Assembly (NCBI GenBank): GCA_030426085.1
Contig: JAUHYW010000039.1
Location: 23,010-87,009, forward strand
From: a bacterium
GTDB taxonomy: Bacteria > Myxococcota_A > Bradymonadia > UBA7976 > UBA1532
Direction of reading: 5' to 3'
DNA: 64,000 bases
The position numbers and the translations under genes are program-made. The notes under the pieces were generated by a model. That model did not search any database, was not told the origin of the DNA, and saw only the letters and a list, made by a program, of their open reading frames with translations. Position 1 is the stretch's first letter. Every line of letters begins with the position of its first letter. Positions 15,001 to 25,659 of the stretch are shown in pieces.

Positions 15001-15659
15001 CGGCAGATGACTCCCATCGGGTGACGGCGCTGAAGGCGACGGAAGATGCGCTGACCCGGGTGATCAAGGGCGGCGACGCCTTCGAGCGGGTGCAGGCGCT
15101 CGCGAGCCTCGAAGAGGGCGCCCACTATGGGACCTTCGTCGACATCTTGAAGCGGCCGCGCACCGGCGAGCGCCCGCTCGACGCCGAGCAGCGGGCGGTG
15201 GTCGACATCGGCCACGCCAAGCTGGCCTTCCGCACGGTCGATACCCGCGGGGACGACGCCCAGAAGCTCCAGGTCGTCACGGCGCTGCGCAACCTCCTGC
15301 GCGACCCGGTGGGCCGCCGGCTGGCCGAGCACGGCGTGGCCTGGGCCGAGGCCGCGTCGAAGGTCGCAGAGGGGCTGATGGCCGCCCCGAAGCCGAAGGA
15401 GGGCGAGAAGGCACCGACCCCCGTGAAGGCGCCCACGCCGGGCACCTGGCGCAAGGCGCACGCCGCGCCGCGCAAGGCGCTCGGCACCTGGGTGCAGAAG
15501 GCGCTGGCCAAGGCGCTGATGGAGGTCGAGGGCGATGACCTCGTCGTCGAGTTGATCGTGCGGCCGGCGGATGGCAGCGATGGCATCGCCGATGGTTCGG
15601 GCGATGACTCCAGAGATGACTCCAGAGATGACTCGGATGGCACCCGAGGCCGCCGATGA
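12003..15659 (+). CDS. pglY: BREX type 2 P-loop ATPase PglY
   Basis: 1,218 residues; ATG at 12003 with GGGGGAG about seven bases upstream. Walker A is GTFGSGKS at residues 70-77 and Walker B is VVWLVDELIIW at about 245-255. Length and position match PglY, the large BREX-2 ATPase related to BrxC of type 1 (DUF6079-type). It should act with PglZ and PglX on DNA; its exact reaction is unknown. The C-terminus (about residue 1100 on) becomes Lys/Pro-rich and then ends in a repetitive acidic tail, ...DDSRDDSRDDS..., encoded by a 12-base tandem repeat. Its stop overlaps the pglZ start (ATGA). Confidence 0.9.
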   Translation: MKIADALHIPENTGTDAFITRLDTTDPARVRRDLQDFVVAEAVEERLDRMLKAVGERLTQGLDVGRFIFGTFGSGKSHLMAVLGKMLESDETVYAVGDPALSRLRAEHGWLDARNPLVVRLNMMGKDDLLSAMYDAYTRALPEGVEPPHFTDEQRVFDLIEADAQRMGGLDALLVQAVAGGYLGSVKRYRLLRDGDRDERMGLAADLLNWRNHGKTELRSEDLWVGFEEGVRRLTAHAKGQGHDTVVWLVDELIIWIRGQSRDAYVTALNQLSSMVDHDQKLHRAVPQFVVVAIQHDIARTCPADLSEQDFHQHLGHIRNRFEPQLELQDQDLFEVAARRVLRPIDDQKARYAAAVDRTFTKHRKAIRELSGDIDPARVRALYPFHPALLRALVDITQALSRNRTAMAALYTLLAQNAELEVGQFIPMGALFPVVFDGQTVASARDRRSTASDRFVAAAESYERLAGKIEDVARSVTGGSADELKQLVRTVLLCQLSEKEYFVDGRPLREAITASTLLRLNQSDVRAMTERTGISKVARMFRLLAERTTEVRVSGDETDPHIKIKTERVEAEQVIAAARSEVRHSDRFAYIRLIVDQHLGLGLGRQTETKKTVLWRGTRRAGDLKLCNVRKQTYAGSQNEFEAREAFMVLVDYPFDEDEGCTRDDDIATVQNARSRRRQWTVTWLPAHFTEAERQSLDRAAAIERISKDQRRYLESYSPRDAEAVAEALEAARLNLDNLLGQAVRRVYFEKGQLHALSETLDGVSLDGLSPAGAIDSIARQILSARYPQHPLWKREARARDLEKVAGWVVQAAVTHEPVALKGQDMKLVEDFAVPLEMAHAGNSSLTPRTDGRYLSAVKRWATAQGESFALGQLYDFLADEGRQGFGLNDDGCAFFAWYLLHAEGYEARRKGKVVTLERFRNLDRKLELRKGRVVSSETWERAYRVAEALLGVARPGDLPSVPNQAKLDADGRRAAIVSRDAVQRLREGIEEICGWAGVTADDSHRVTALKATEDALTRVIKGGDAFERVQALASLEEGAHYGTFVDILKRPRTGERPLDAEQRAVVDIGHAKLAFRTVDTRGDDAQKLQVVTALRNLLRDPVGRRLAEHGVAWAEAASKVAEGLMAAPKPKEGEKAPTPVKAPTPGTWRKAHAAPRKALGTWVQKALAKALMEVEGDDLVVELIVRPADGSDGIADGSGDDSRDDSRDDSDGTRGRR
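15603..15638 (+). repeat. Three 12-base tandem units at the 3' end of pglY
   Basis: GATGACTCCAGA occurs twice exactly (15603-15614, 15615-15626) and a third diverged unit follows (15627-15638). The unit keeps frame and encodes the acidic Asp-Asp-Ser-Arg tail of PglY. Copy number could vary without disrupting the gene. Confidence 0.8.
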
Positions 15660-18403
15660 CATCGGTCCTGCACTGGCTGCTGCGACGTCATGTCGACGCG
15701 GGCGACTTCGCGGCCGACGTGGCCGACGGCGGGGGGCTGATCCTCGTGATCGATCACCCGTCCCTGGCCGGCGAGGCCGGTCCGGTGACGGTCGGTGATC
15801 GCCCGGTGCGCGTCGTCCGCGGGGGCGAGCTGGTCATTCGGGCGGCGCTGCTCGACGGCCCGCCGCTGGTGGCCATCGTGCCGCCCGAGCGCCCGTTGCA
15901 GCGCGACCTCACCGAGCGGGCGTGGCTGCGGCAGCGGTTGCAGGTCAACCTGCGTGATCGGGTCGCCGCCGCCGCGGGCCGTCACTGCGCCGCGCTCACC
16001 GATGATGCGCTCAACACCGCGATCGAGGCCGAGTGGGAGACGGTCGCCGCCCGACTCCCCGAGTGGCGATTGCAAGCCGGGCGGCCGGTCACGTCGGCCG
16101 ATCTCAGGGCGGTGCTCGACGCCCGGACCGAGAAGCGGCCCGAAACCTCGGCGCCACCCACCGTGCCTCCAGAAGATCTGCTCGCCCGCTGGCTGATCGA
16201 CGGGCCGCCCGTCGACCGCGCGCTGGCGCGGCGGCTGCTCGACTGGTCGAATACGGCCGATGACATGGCATGGCGCTGGCTGGCCAGAGTCGCCGATCCG
16301 CGCGGGCGCTGCCACGAGGAGGCCCCCGATCCGACCGAGGTCGGCGAGGCGCTGTCGACGTTGATCACCGATGGCGCGGCGGGCGGGCTCGCGTCGCTGC
16401 GCGGCGCGCTGGGCCCGCGGACCGGCACCGAGTCGCTCGGGCGACTGCGCGATCTGGTCGAGAGCGCGGTGCGCGCGGTGTACCCGGCGCACCCCGAGAA
16501 GGTGCGCGAACATCTGGCCGAGGCCGAGACGCTCGCGGCTCGGGCGCGCCTGTCGGTCGAGGAGGCCGCCCGGGCGCCGCTCTTGTCGGCCGCGTTCGAA
16601 GCGTTGGCCTGCGGTCTCATGGCTCGGGCAGCCTCACGCAGCGGGCCGCGCCCCGATGTCGCCGAGATCCGCGCCCTGCGGCGCTGCCTGCAACGGGATG
16701 ACGCGGTGATCGAGTCGGTCGTCGCGGCCAGCCGACTGGCAGCGTTCGCCGACGACGCGGAAGAGTATGCACCCATCCCCCGCATCACCGACCCCGAGGC
16801 CGAGGCGGCCGCGTGGGCTCGCTTCGCCCGCCGCCACACCGCGCCGGCCGATCGGCTGATCCGCACGCTGCACCGCGAGCGCAACGTGCTCGCGCGGGAC
16901 CTCGCCGAGGCCGCCACGGCGGTCTACGCGCGCGCCCAGACCGTACGCGACCGCCTGAACCGGCGCTTCGCCGAGGCGCTGGCCCGACGCGAGGTGCCGA
17001 TCTACGCTGGACGTCATGTGGGCGACGGCATGCCGCTGCATCGGGTCACGTCGCGGCTCGTGGGCCCCATGCTGGAAGACGGCCGCTCGGTCTTGCTCGT
17101 GGTGCTCGACGGCTGCGACGGCGGGTCGATGTTCGACGTGCTCGCCGGCCTGCCCGAGCAGGTCGGGCTGCGTCGGCCGAGACTGTCGGAGAAGACGAAG
17201 CCATACGTGAGGGATGCCATCGACGCGGCGCTGCCCGATGGCCTCTGCGCCGCGCTCTCGCCGCTGCCAACGCTGACCGCGGTGGGTCGCCGTGCGCTTT
17301 TTGCGGGGCAGATCCCGGCCAATGCGGCCCTGAGCGAGCGCGAGGCCGAGGCGGCCGACGCGTCGGGCGACCGCAAGGCATGGACCAGCAACCCGGCGGT
17401 CGAGAGCTTCGAGCCGACGCTGCTGCTCAAGGGCGATCTGGACGCTGATCTATCGGCCCTGCACGCGCTTCTCGAGAGCGAGCGCGACCAAGCGCCGCGG
17501 GCGGTGGCGGTGGTGTTCAACGAGATCGACGACGCGTTGAGCAGCAAGCAGACCGGGCTGCCCGATCGCTGGACACCGGCGAAGGTGCACCCCGCCCTGC
17601 CCCGGCTGCTGGTGAAGGCGGTGAACGCGGAGTGGCATGTGCTGGTGACCGCCGACCACGGGCATACGACCTTCGTGCGGGGGCGGAAGGTGGCCGGCAA
17701 GCGTCGCGGGCAGCGCATCGCGGCCGAGGCGGTGCAGGGCTCGGTGCGCTTCGCAGCGACGGCCTGGCGACCCGAGCCGGTGCATCTGCTGGTGGACAGC
17801 GGCGCGTGGCTCGGTACGCAGCGCATCGGGTTTCATGGGGGCGCGAGCATCGAAGAGGTGGTCGTGCCGATCATGCACCTGGGCCGGGTCGACGCGGAGA
17901 GCGGCCCGGGGCGCCTGCCCGAGCCGGAGGCCGGATGGCTCTGGGGTGAGCCGGCGGTGGTGGAGGCCGAAGAGGCGGTCGATGGCGCCGCTCCGACAGA
18001 GGCGCCGCCCACGTCTACAGGAGTGCCGACGACCGCGTCTGTGGACACGCCGGCCGCCCGGGTAGACCCGCCGGCTGTCGTCGAAGCGCCCATGCCGCCA
18101 GCGCTCGACGAGCCGGCGCCGGCGCAGCCCCCGCCCACGGCCGAGCCCCCCACAGACGGTTCACGCGACGATGGGGCCTCAGAGTGGCTGTCGGCCATCT
18201 CCGACGAGAGCACACGCGCGGCGCTGCTTCACCTGGAGAAGCACGGCACGCTGACCGAGCCGCAGTTGGCCCGCATGCTCGGCAGCGCCCGCAAGGCGCG
18301 ACGCTTCGCGCGGCGCTTCGATGGCTACCGCGAGGCGGTGCCGTTCCGCGTCGAGATCCAGGTGGTCGCGGGCGTGAAGCGGTATGAGAAGGTGAAGGGA
18401 TGA
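15656..18403 (+). CDS. pglZ: BREX type 2 alkaline-phosphatase-fold protein PglZ
   Basis: 915 residues, ATG at 15656 overlapping the pglY stop. The central part has the alkaline-phosphatase-superfamily metal sites expected of PglZ: LLVVLDGCDGGSM (about residues 480-492) with the first Asp, and LVTADHGHTTFVRG (about 660-673) with the DHGH pair. PglZ is the hallmark gene of all BREX types; a phosphatase or nuclease-like metal activity is inferred from the fold. The region from about 760 to 850 is a Pro/Ala/Thr-rich linker. It is followed by a C-terminal winged-helix-like domain (LLHLEKHGTLTEPQLARML) that may bind DNA or a partner. Confidence 0.92.
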   Translation: MTSVLHWLLRRHVDAGDFAADVADGGGLILVIDHPSLAGEAGPVTVGDRPVRVVRGGELVIRAALLDGPPLVAIVPPERPLQRDLTERAWLRQRLQVNLRDRVAAAAGRHCAALTDDALNTAIEAEWETVAARLPEWRLQAGRPVTSADLRAVLDARTEKRPETSAPPTVPPEDLLARWLIDGPPVDRALARRLLDWSNTADDMAWRWLARVADPRGRCHEEAPDPTEVGEALSTLITDGAAGGLASLRGALGPRTGTESLGRLRDLVESAVRAVYPAHPEKVREHLAEAETLAARARLSVEEAARAPLLSAAFEALACGLMARAASRSGPRPDVAEIRALRRCLQRDDAVIESVVAASRLAAFADDAEEYAPIPRITDPEAEAAAWARFARRHTAPADRLIRTLHRERNVLARDLAEAATAVYARAQTVRDRLNRRFAEALARREVPIYAGRHVGDGMPLHRVTSRLVGPMLEDGRSVLLVVLDGCDGGSMFDVLAGLPEQVGLRRPRLSEKTKPYVRDAIDAALPDGLCAALSPLPTLTAVGRRALFAGQIPANAALSEREAEAADASGDRKAWTSNPAVESFEPTLLLKGDLDADLSALHALLESERDQAPRAVAVVFNEIDDALSSKQTGLPDRWTPAKVHPALPRLLVKAVNAEWHVLVTADHGHTTFVRGRKVAGKRRGQRIAAEAVQGSVRFAATAWRPEPVHLLVDSGAWLGTQRIGFHGGASIEEVVVPIMHLGRVDAESGPGRLPEPEAGWLWGEPAVVEAEEAVDGAAPTEAPPTSTGVPTTASVDTPAARVDPPAVVEAPMPPALDEPAPAQPPPTAEPPTDGSRDDGASEWLSAISDESTRAALLHLEKHGTLTEPQLARMLGSARKARRFARRFDGYREAVPFRVEIQVVAGVKRYEKVKG

Positions 18404-18437
18404 GTCAAACTACGCCACGGCGATGGTGTGGGGCGCC

Positions 18438-19829
18438 ATGAAGCTCATCGCCAATAGCATCAACGGTGCCTGGCCTCGGGACCTGCTCACGCGAGCCCGA
18501 ATACAGGGCGTGAAACGGATCGATGTTGCCGTGGCCTACATCACCGATATGGATGGCATCTTCGATCTCGCCGAGGAGATGGGAGCCCGGCTCGACGTAT
18601 ACGCGCTCGCCGACGGTCGTTTTCCGTCTATTCGAGTCATGCGTCGGCTCGTCGAAGGCCGACACCCGTCATGGCGGCTCTTCCTAACCCGTGACTTCTA
18701 CCATCCGAAGATCGTTTGGCTCCGGGGTGTCGGCGCCTACATCGGGTCAGCCAACCTCACCGACAAGGCGTGGAACCGCAACATCGAGTGTGGCGTGTGG
18801 TTCGAGCAGGCCGATCTGATCGAGCAGCACTGGACAGAAGAGTTGGCCGACATCTTCGATGCGATCAAGGAACGGTGCCAAGAAGCGACCGCAGATGATC
18901 TGAAGAGTTTCGTCGACTTGAAGGAGGCCCGGGCGGATCTTATTCGGGCTCAGCAGGGCTTCGATGCTCAAGTGGACGCCAGCCTATCGTCTCTACTAGG
19001 CAAGCACTCGCCGGTGGACCATACGAGAGGTCGACTCTCCCGTGGGGACAAGGCGCGACAGAGTTTTCTGACGGACTGGAGCGCGGGGTTGACCATCTTG
19101 AAAAAGCTCGCGAGGCGCTTCGCCGACGAGCGGCATCGATGGCCGGCTTGGGTCGACCGCACGGTGCCATCGTCGATCGTCCAGGATCAAGCGACCGAGT
19201 GGTGGTGGGACGCCCATTTCCGACGAACTGGGCAAAGCCGTCTCGAAATGGCGAGATCTCACGCCCGAAACAGTACTGATCCCGATGGAGCGGTAGAGCG
19301 ACTCATCGGCGGGTGGTGCGATTTCGAGCCGAGCAGCGAGAGTTGGGACTGGCGCGAAAATATGAACGTCGCTCCGGCGAAGCTCCGCGGGCTGCTCACG
19401 CCACCGAGCTTGCAGACGCTCACGGTCGAGAGACTGGAAGAGATCCTCTTCCTCTGTCACGCGGCTCGGGAGCACGGACGTCAGATCAGAAACGTCACAG
19501 TCGGTCTGGCCAAGGGCACCCAGATGTCCATTGACGAGCGGGTCAAGCTCTTCGCAAGCCTGCTAATCGAAGCACCTGCGCGTCGGTCGGTGAGCACGGT
19601 CCTGCTCTATGCACTTTGGGGTGATGACCGCCGATACGGCGACGGGGGTTCGCCAGCCGAGCGGATATGGACAGCCACATCCGACGAAGACTGGAAACTC
19701 CCCCACCTGGGACGACGGATTCTGGGTGAGTTGATCGGCTATGCCCGACCCGATGAATACCCACCGAGGAACAACCGGGTGAGCAAGACGCTCTACGCAC
19801 TCGGCTTCGACAAGATCAAGTATGACTGA
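18438..19829 (+). CDS. Phospholipase-D-fold protein inside the BREX array
   Basis: 463 residues from ATG 18438, preceded by GGGG at a good distance; an ATG at 18423 is an alternative. The N-terminal domain (about 1-150) carries a single PLD-type motif, FYHPKIVWLRG...IGSANLTDKAWN. His, Lys and the downstream Asn are present, but the Asp expected five residues after the Lys is Arg. PLD-fold proteins in defence islands (for example DrmC of DISARM) are presumed nucleases acting as dimers. The remaining 300 residues are not recognised. Composition is visibly lower in GC than pglZ and brxD on either side, with AGA codons, so this gene was probably inserted later. It sits between pglZ and brxD in the same orientation with short gaps. 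Confidence 0.82.
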   Translation: MKLIANSINGAWPRDLLTRARIQGVKRIDVAVAYITDMDGIFDLAEEMGARLDVYALADGRFPSIRVMRRLVEGRHPSWRLFLTRDFYHPKIVWLRGVGAYIGSANLTDKAWNRNIECGVWFEQADLIEQHWTEELADIFDAIKERCQEATADDLKSFVDLKEARADLIRAQQGFDAQVDASLSSLLGKHSPVDHTRGRLSRGDKARQSFLTDWSAGLTILKKLARRFADERHRWPAWVDRTVPSSIVQDQATEWWWDAHFRRTGQSRLEMARSHARNSTDPDGAVERLIGGWCDFEPSSESWDWRENMNVAPAKLRGLLTPPSLQTLTVERLEEILFLCHAAREHGRQIRNVTVGLAKGTQMSIDERVKLFASLLIEAPARRSVSTVLLYALWGDDRRYGDGGSPAERIWTATSDEDWKLPHLGRRILGELIGYARPDEYPPRNNRVSKTLYALGFDKIKYD

Positions 19830-19867
19830 GACAACGCCGGCCAGCGATACCAGCCCGGAAGGTGCCA

Positions 19868-21201
<1,334 letters not shown>

Positions 21202-21205
<4 letters not shown>

Positions 21206-23982
21206 GCGTCTTCCATCGCTTCCACCCGCGGCTGCGCGAGGCGATCGTGCATCGGCTGGGCTGGTCGAGCCTGCGCCCGGTTCAGGAGGAGTCCGGCGCG
21301 GCGCTGCTGGCCGGCGACAACGCCGTCGTGCTCGCGCCGACGGCGGGCGGCAAGACCGAGGCGGCGCTCTTCCCGACGCTGTCGATGCTGCTGAACGACG
21401 AGCCGGTGGGTGTCGGCGCGCTCTACATCGCCCCGATCAAGGCGCTGCTGAACAATCAGGCGGCGCGGCTGGGGCAATACACCGAGATGGTGGGCCTCGA
21501 TCGCTTCGTCTGGCACGGCGACGTGGGCTCGGCGGCCCGCAAGGCATTCGTGCGCAGCCCGTCCGCGCTCTTGATGACCACCCCCGAGTCGCTCGAGGTG
21601 ATGCAGATCTCGACCCGGGTCGACGCACGGCAACTCTTCGCCGATCTGCGGGTGGTGGTCATCGACGAGATCCACGCGCTGGCCGGCACCGACCGCGGCG
21701 CGCACCTCGCGAGTGTCATCGAGCGGCTGGCAGCCATCAGTCGGCATGACATCCAGCGGGTAGGATTGAGCGCCACGGTGGGCAACCCGGATGCCATCCT
21801 CGGATGGCTCCAGGGGTCGTCGAGACGGCCGGGGCGCGTCGTCGACCCGCCCTCGCAACCGCAGCCGCGCCACCTGCTGGTGATGCACGGCGAGCCGGCG
21901 TCGCTGGCGACCGACGCGGCGAGCATGGCCCGCGGGCGCAAGTCGCTCTTCTTCTGCCAGTCGCGGCGCATGACCGAGGCCGTCGCCGAGCGCATGAAGC
22001 ACCGCGGGGTGCCGGTCTTCGTGCATCACAGCTCGATCAGCGCCGAGGAGCGCGCCCGGGCCGAGGCCGAGTTCCACCGCCATGATGACGTCGGGGGTGA
22101 CGGCGCGTGCATCGTCTGCACCTCGACCCTCGAGCTGGGCATCGACGTGGGCGATCTCGACCGGGTGCTGCAAGCCGAGGCCCCGACCACCGTCGGTGCG
22201 TTCTTGCAGCGCATGGGGCGCACGGGCCGGCGGCCGAATCAGCCGGCGAATACCACCTTCTTCTGCGAGACCCACGAGGGCGTCTGGCTGGCCACCGCGC
22301 TGGTCGAGCTGGCCCGGCGGCGCTGGGTCGAGTCGGTTCCGCGGCTCGATCGCTGCTGGCCCGTGCTGGTGCATCAGCTCTTCGCGTTGAGTCTGGCCGA
22401 AAACGGAGTCGGCGCCGAGCAAGCCTGGAAGCAGCTGTCGGCGGTGCCCGACTTCGCCGGCATCCATCGGGCCGAGTTCAACCGGCTGGTGGGCTGGATG
22501 CTCGCCGACGGCGCCCTGCGCCTCGTCGGCGGGCGGCTGGTGCTGGGCGACAAGGCCGAGCGCCGCTTCGGGCGGCGCAACTTCATGGACTTCTACGCGG
22601 TCTTCCAGAGCCCCGAAACCTACCGGGTGCAAGACGGCGAGCGCCCGGTCGGCAACGTCGACCAGGACTTCGTCGACCGCCTGTCGCCCGGCGCGAGCTG
22701 CTTCCTGCTCGGCGGGCGCGCCTGGGCCGTAGAAGGCATCGACCACAACGACCGGACGATCGCCGTGCGCCCCGCGCCCGGCGGCATGGGCCCGAGCTGG
22801 AGCGGCTACCTGCCGTTGTTCCTGGGCTTCGAGGTCTGTCGGCAGATCCTGTGGCTGCTCGGCGGCCCGCCGGATCGTGCGCTGCCGCGCTACCTGCACG
22901 AGAGCGCGAAGGCATCGCTGAGTGATTCCCGTGAGTCATTCGAAGTCGTGCTCGATCCCATCCGCGGGGGTGGCCTCGAGCGCACCGATGAGGGGCTGAC
23001 GTGGTGGACCTTCGCCGGGGGGCGCATCAACAGCACGCTGCGCTACGCCCTCAGCGCGCTCGTGCCCGAGTGGACGGTCGTCACCGACAACTTCGCCGTA
23101 CGCATCCGCGGGACGAGTGTGCTCGCGACGACGCTGGATGACGCCATCGAACAGATGGCCGAGCCCGAGTTCTGGGAAGACGCCGAGCTGTGGCGGCGCA
23201 TCGCCGATGGCTTGCCCGCGTATCGCCTCAGCAAGTTCCAGTCATTCGTGCCCGAGTGGGTCGAGCGGGAGATGCTGGCGACGCATCTGCTCGATCTGGC
23301 GGGCGCCTGGGGTGTCGTGGCCCAGTGGCAGGGTGTGGCCCGGCGCCCGGTCGCCGACATCGAGCCGGGCCGGCGCTCGCTGGACGAGCTGGCCTCGCAG
23401 GCATACGAGCCGCTGCCGCCGGGCCCGCCCCCGATGGATCCCGACCGCCCGGCCGCAGTCGAGCCGACGCTGCCGCTCCGCTGGGTGAAGACCGACGAAG
23501 AGCTGCGCCTGCTGGCGGGCGACCTGGCGGGCTATCCAGTGATCGGGCTCGACGTTGAGACGACGCTCGGCACCCGCGCGCTGTGCCTGATCCAGATCGC
23601 GGTGCGCGACTTCATCGCGCTGATCGACGTGCTCTGCGTCGACGACCTGAGCCCCCTGGCTCCGCTGATGGCCGATACGCAGGTACCGAAGGTTGTGCAT
23701 TACGCGCCGTTCGAGACCGAGGTGATGAAGCGCTACGGCATGCCGCTGAGGAACGTCTTCGACACCTGCGCCGAGTCGCGCACGCAGCGGGGCAAGGTCG
23801 ACGGCGGGCACAACCTCAAGGCGGTCTGCGCCCGCGAGTTGGGCATCGAGTTGGACAAGACCGACCAGACCAGCGACTGGACCCGTCGCCCGCTGGCGAA
23901 CCATCAGGTGGCCTATGCGGCCATGGACGCCGAGGTGATGCTCAGCCTCTACGACATCTTCCGCGGGGGGCGGCTGCTGTGA
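21202..23982 (+). CDS. brxHI: BREX Lhr-like helicase BrxHI fused to a DEDD 3'-5' exonuclease
   Basis: 926 residues, GTG start overlapping the brxD stop. Superfamily 2 helicase motifs: RPVQ (Q-like) near 26, Walker A PTAGGKT (46-52), DEIH near 153, SATVGNP, and motif VI QRMGRTGRR near 338. The C-terminal 170 residues (from about 755) form a separate RNase D/WRN-type exonuclease: motif I VIGLDVETT, motif II VVHYAPFETEV with Glu where Asp is usual, and motif III YAAMDAEVM. The join is a Pro-rich linker (PLPPGPPPMDPDRP). BrxHI should translocate on DNA for the BREX complex. I do not know this exonuclease fusion as a standard part of BrxHI, so it may be a lineage-specific addition that gives the array its own degrading activity. 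Confidence 0.9.
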
Positions 23983-24078
23983 CCGACTGCGCGGGGGAGC
24001 CGGAGGACCCGGAGATGATCAACTGAAGGCCTATACCACATCGGGCACGTCGAGGTGCCTTCGAGAATCGAGGTCGCC

Positions 24079-25659
24079 ATGACCGATACCACGACCGACG
24101 AACGCCCGGCCCGACTCCGCCGGCTGCGTGATGCGCTCGCCAGCGACCTCGTCGAGCGAGACACCGCCGTCAGACTCGCGCTGCTCGCAGCCCTCGCGGG
24201 CGAGCACCTGCTGTTGATCGGTCCACCGGGTACCGCCAAGAGCCTCGTCGCCCGCCGCCTGCGCCTGGCATTCGCGGAGGCGACATGCTTCGAGCGCCTC
24301 CTCACACGGTTCACCGTCCCCGAGGAGTTGTTTGGGCCGCTGTCCATCAAGGCGCTGGAGAACGATCGCTATCATCGCCAGATCCAGGGCTACCTGCCGA
24401 GCGCTCACATCGTCTTCCTCGATGAGATCTTCAAGGCCAACAGCGCCATCCTCAACGCGCTGTTGACCCTGCTCAACGAGCGACTGTTCGACAACGGGCT
24501 CGAACGTCAGCGTACTCCGCTGGTCGCCGTGATCGGGGCCAGCAACGAACTGCCAGCGGCTGGCGAGTTGGATGCCCTGGCCGATCGTTTCCTGCTTCGG
24601 CTTCACGTAGGCCCGGTCTCGGACGACGGCTTCGACCGTCTTCTCGATCTGCGCGGTGATCTGCCCATCACAGTCGACGCCTCGGACGCACTCGGCGAAG
24701 CCGATCTCAGAGAGCTTCGAAACGCAGCCCGCTCCATATGTGTACCGACAGACATCAAGGCGCTGTTGAAAGGGCTGCGCACGCGCTGCGCCGAGTTGCA
24801 GATTCCGGTGTCGGACCGTCGCTGGCGAAAGGTCGTCAAGTTGCTCCAGGTGGCGGCCTTGAGTTGCGGGCGGGACGAGGTCTCGATCTGGGATTGCTGG
24901 CTCCTTCAACATTGTCTGTGGCATACGCCCGAGCAGCGAGAAGGCATCTACGACTGGTATGCCGAGCGCGTCGGCGCGAGCGCGGCCATGAGCCCCGATC
25001 GTCTGACGCGGATCATCACTGCCTGGGAGAGTCAACTGGAGAAGGACAAGGCGAGTCGGACCCAGCGGGTGGATGGCAAGGGGCGGAAGCTGTGGAAGAG
25101 CAGCAGCGGCCGGGCCACGATCGAGTCGGGGGTTCGGCGGCGCCAGGAGCGCCAGGGGAAGCCGCTCTTTCTCGCCCCGGCAGACGCCCATGACGTGACC
25201 GATAGGTCAAACGGAGGCAAGGGCTATACCGAGGCCGAACTCCACAACCTGCGCATCGGTCGACAGCACTACCGCTACTCGTCCTTCGGCCATTGGGACG
25301 GGCGCGACCGCTATCTGGCCGACGAGAACAATTGGATGTTCGAGGACGCAAAGCACCCGCCCCTCCTCGAACCCACGCGCCATCCGGCCGAGTATGTCAT
25401 CGCGCGCCTCTCCGACATCGTGAACGTGATCGATCAGGTCACGGCGTATGCGGACAACCTCGACGGACACATCGCCGACCTCGAGGCCCAGATCGACGAG
25501 CATCTATGGGTCACTCCGGACTTCATCGAGCCCGCTACCGTCAGCCTCCAGCAGACGCGAGAGACCGTTCGCACGCTGGCCGCGCGCGCCGAGCGCCTGA
25601 AGCGGGGCTACGAGGCGCTTCCACGAGCTGAAGCCGTCCGCATCGCGGCCGATGGCTGA
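24079..25659 (+). CDS. RavA-like MoxR-family AAA+ ATPase
   Basis: 526 residues from ATG 24079, with GAGG six bases upstream. AAA+ motifs: Walker A GPPGTAKS (about residues 49-56), FTVPEELFGPLS, Walker B IVFLDEIFKANSAILNALL, sensor 1 GASNELP. This is the RavA pattern: a hexameric MoxR ATPase with long C-terminal helical extensions (here about residues 290-520). The C-terminal end has a coiled-coil look. It overlaps the next VWA gene by eight bases, forming the typical RavA-ViaA pair. The known RavA-ViaA pair modulates respiratory complexes and membrane stress; next to a BREX array a defence role is possible but unproven. Codon use is less GC-biased than in pglX or pglY. Confidence 0.87.
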   Translation: MTDTTTDERPARLRRLRDALASDLVERDTAVRLALLAALAGEHLLLIGPPGTAKSLVARRLRLAFAEATCFERLLTRFTVPEELFGPLSIKALENDRYHRQIQGYLPSAHIVFLDEIFKANSAILNALLTLLNERLFDNGLERQRTPLVAVIGASNELPAAGELDALADRFLLRLHVGPVSDDGFDRLLDLRGDLPITVDASDALGEADLRELRNAARSICVPTDIKALLKGLRTRCAELQIPVSDRRWRKVVKLLQVAALSCGRDEVSIWDCWLLQHCLWHTPEQREGIYDWYAERVGASAAMSPDRLTRIITAWESQLEKDKASRTQRVDGKGRKLWKSSSGRATIESGVRRRQERQGKPLFLAPADAHDVTDRSNGGKGYTEAELHNLRIGRQHYRYSSFGHWDGRDRYLADENNWMFEDAKHPPLLEPTRHPAEYVIARLSDIVNVIDQVTAYADNLDGHIADLEAQIDEHLWVTPDFIEPATVSLQQTRETVRTLAARAERLKRGYEALPRAEAVRIAADG

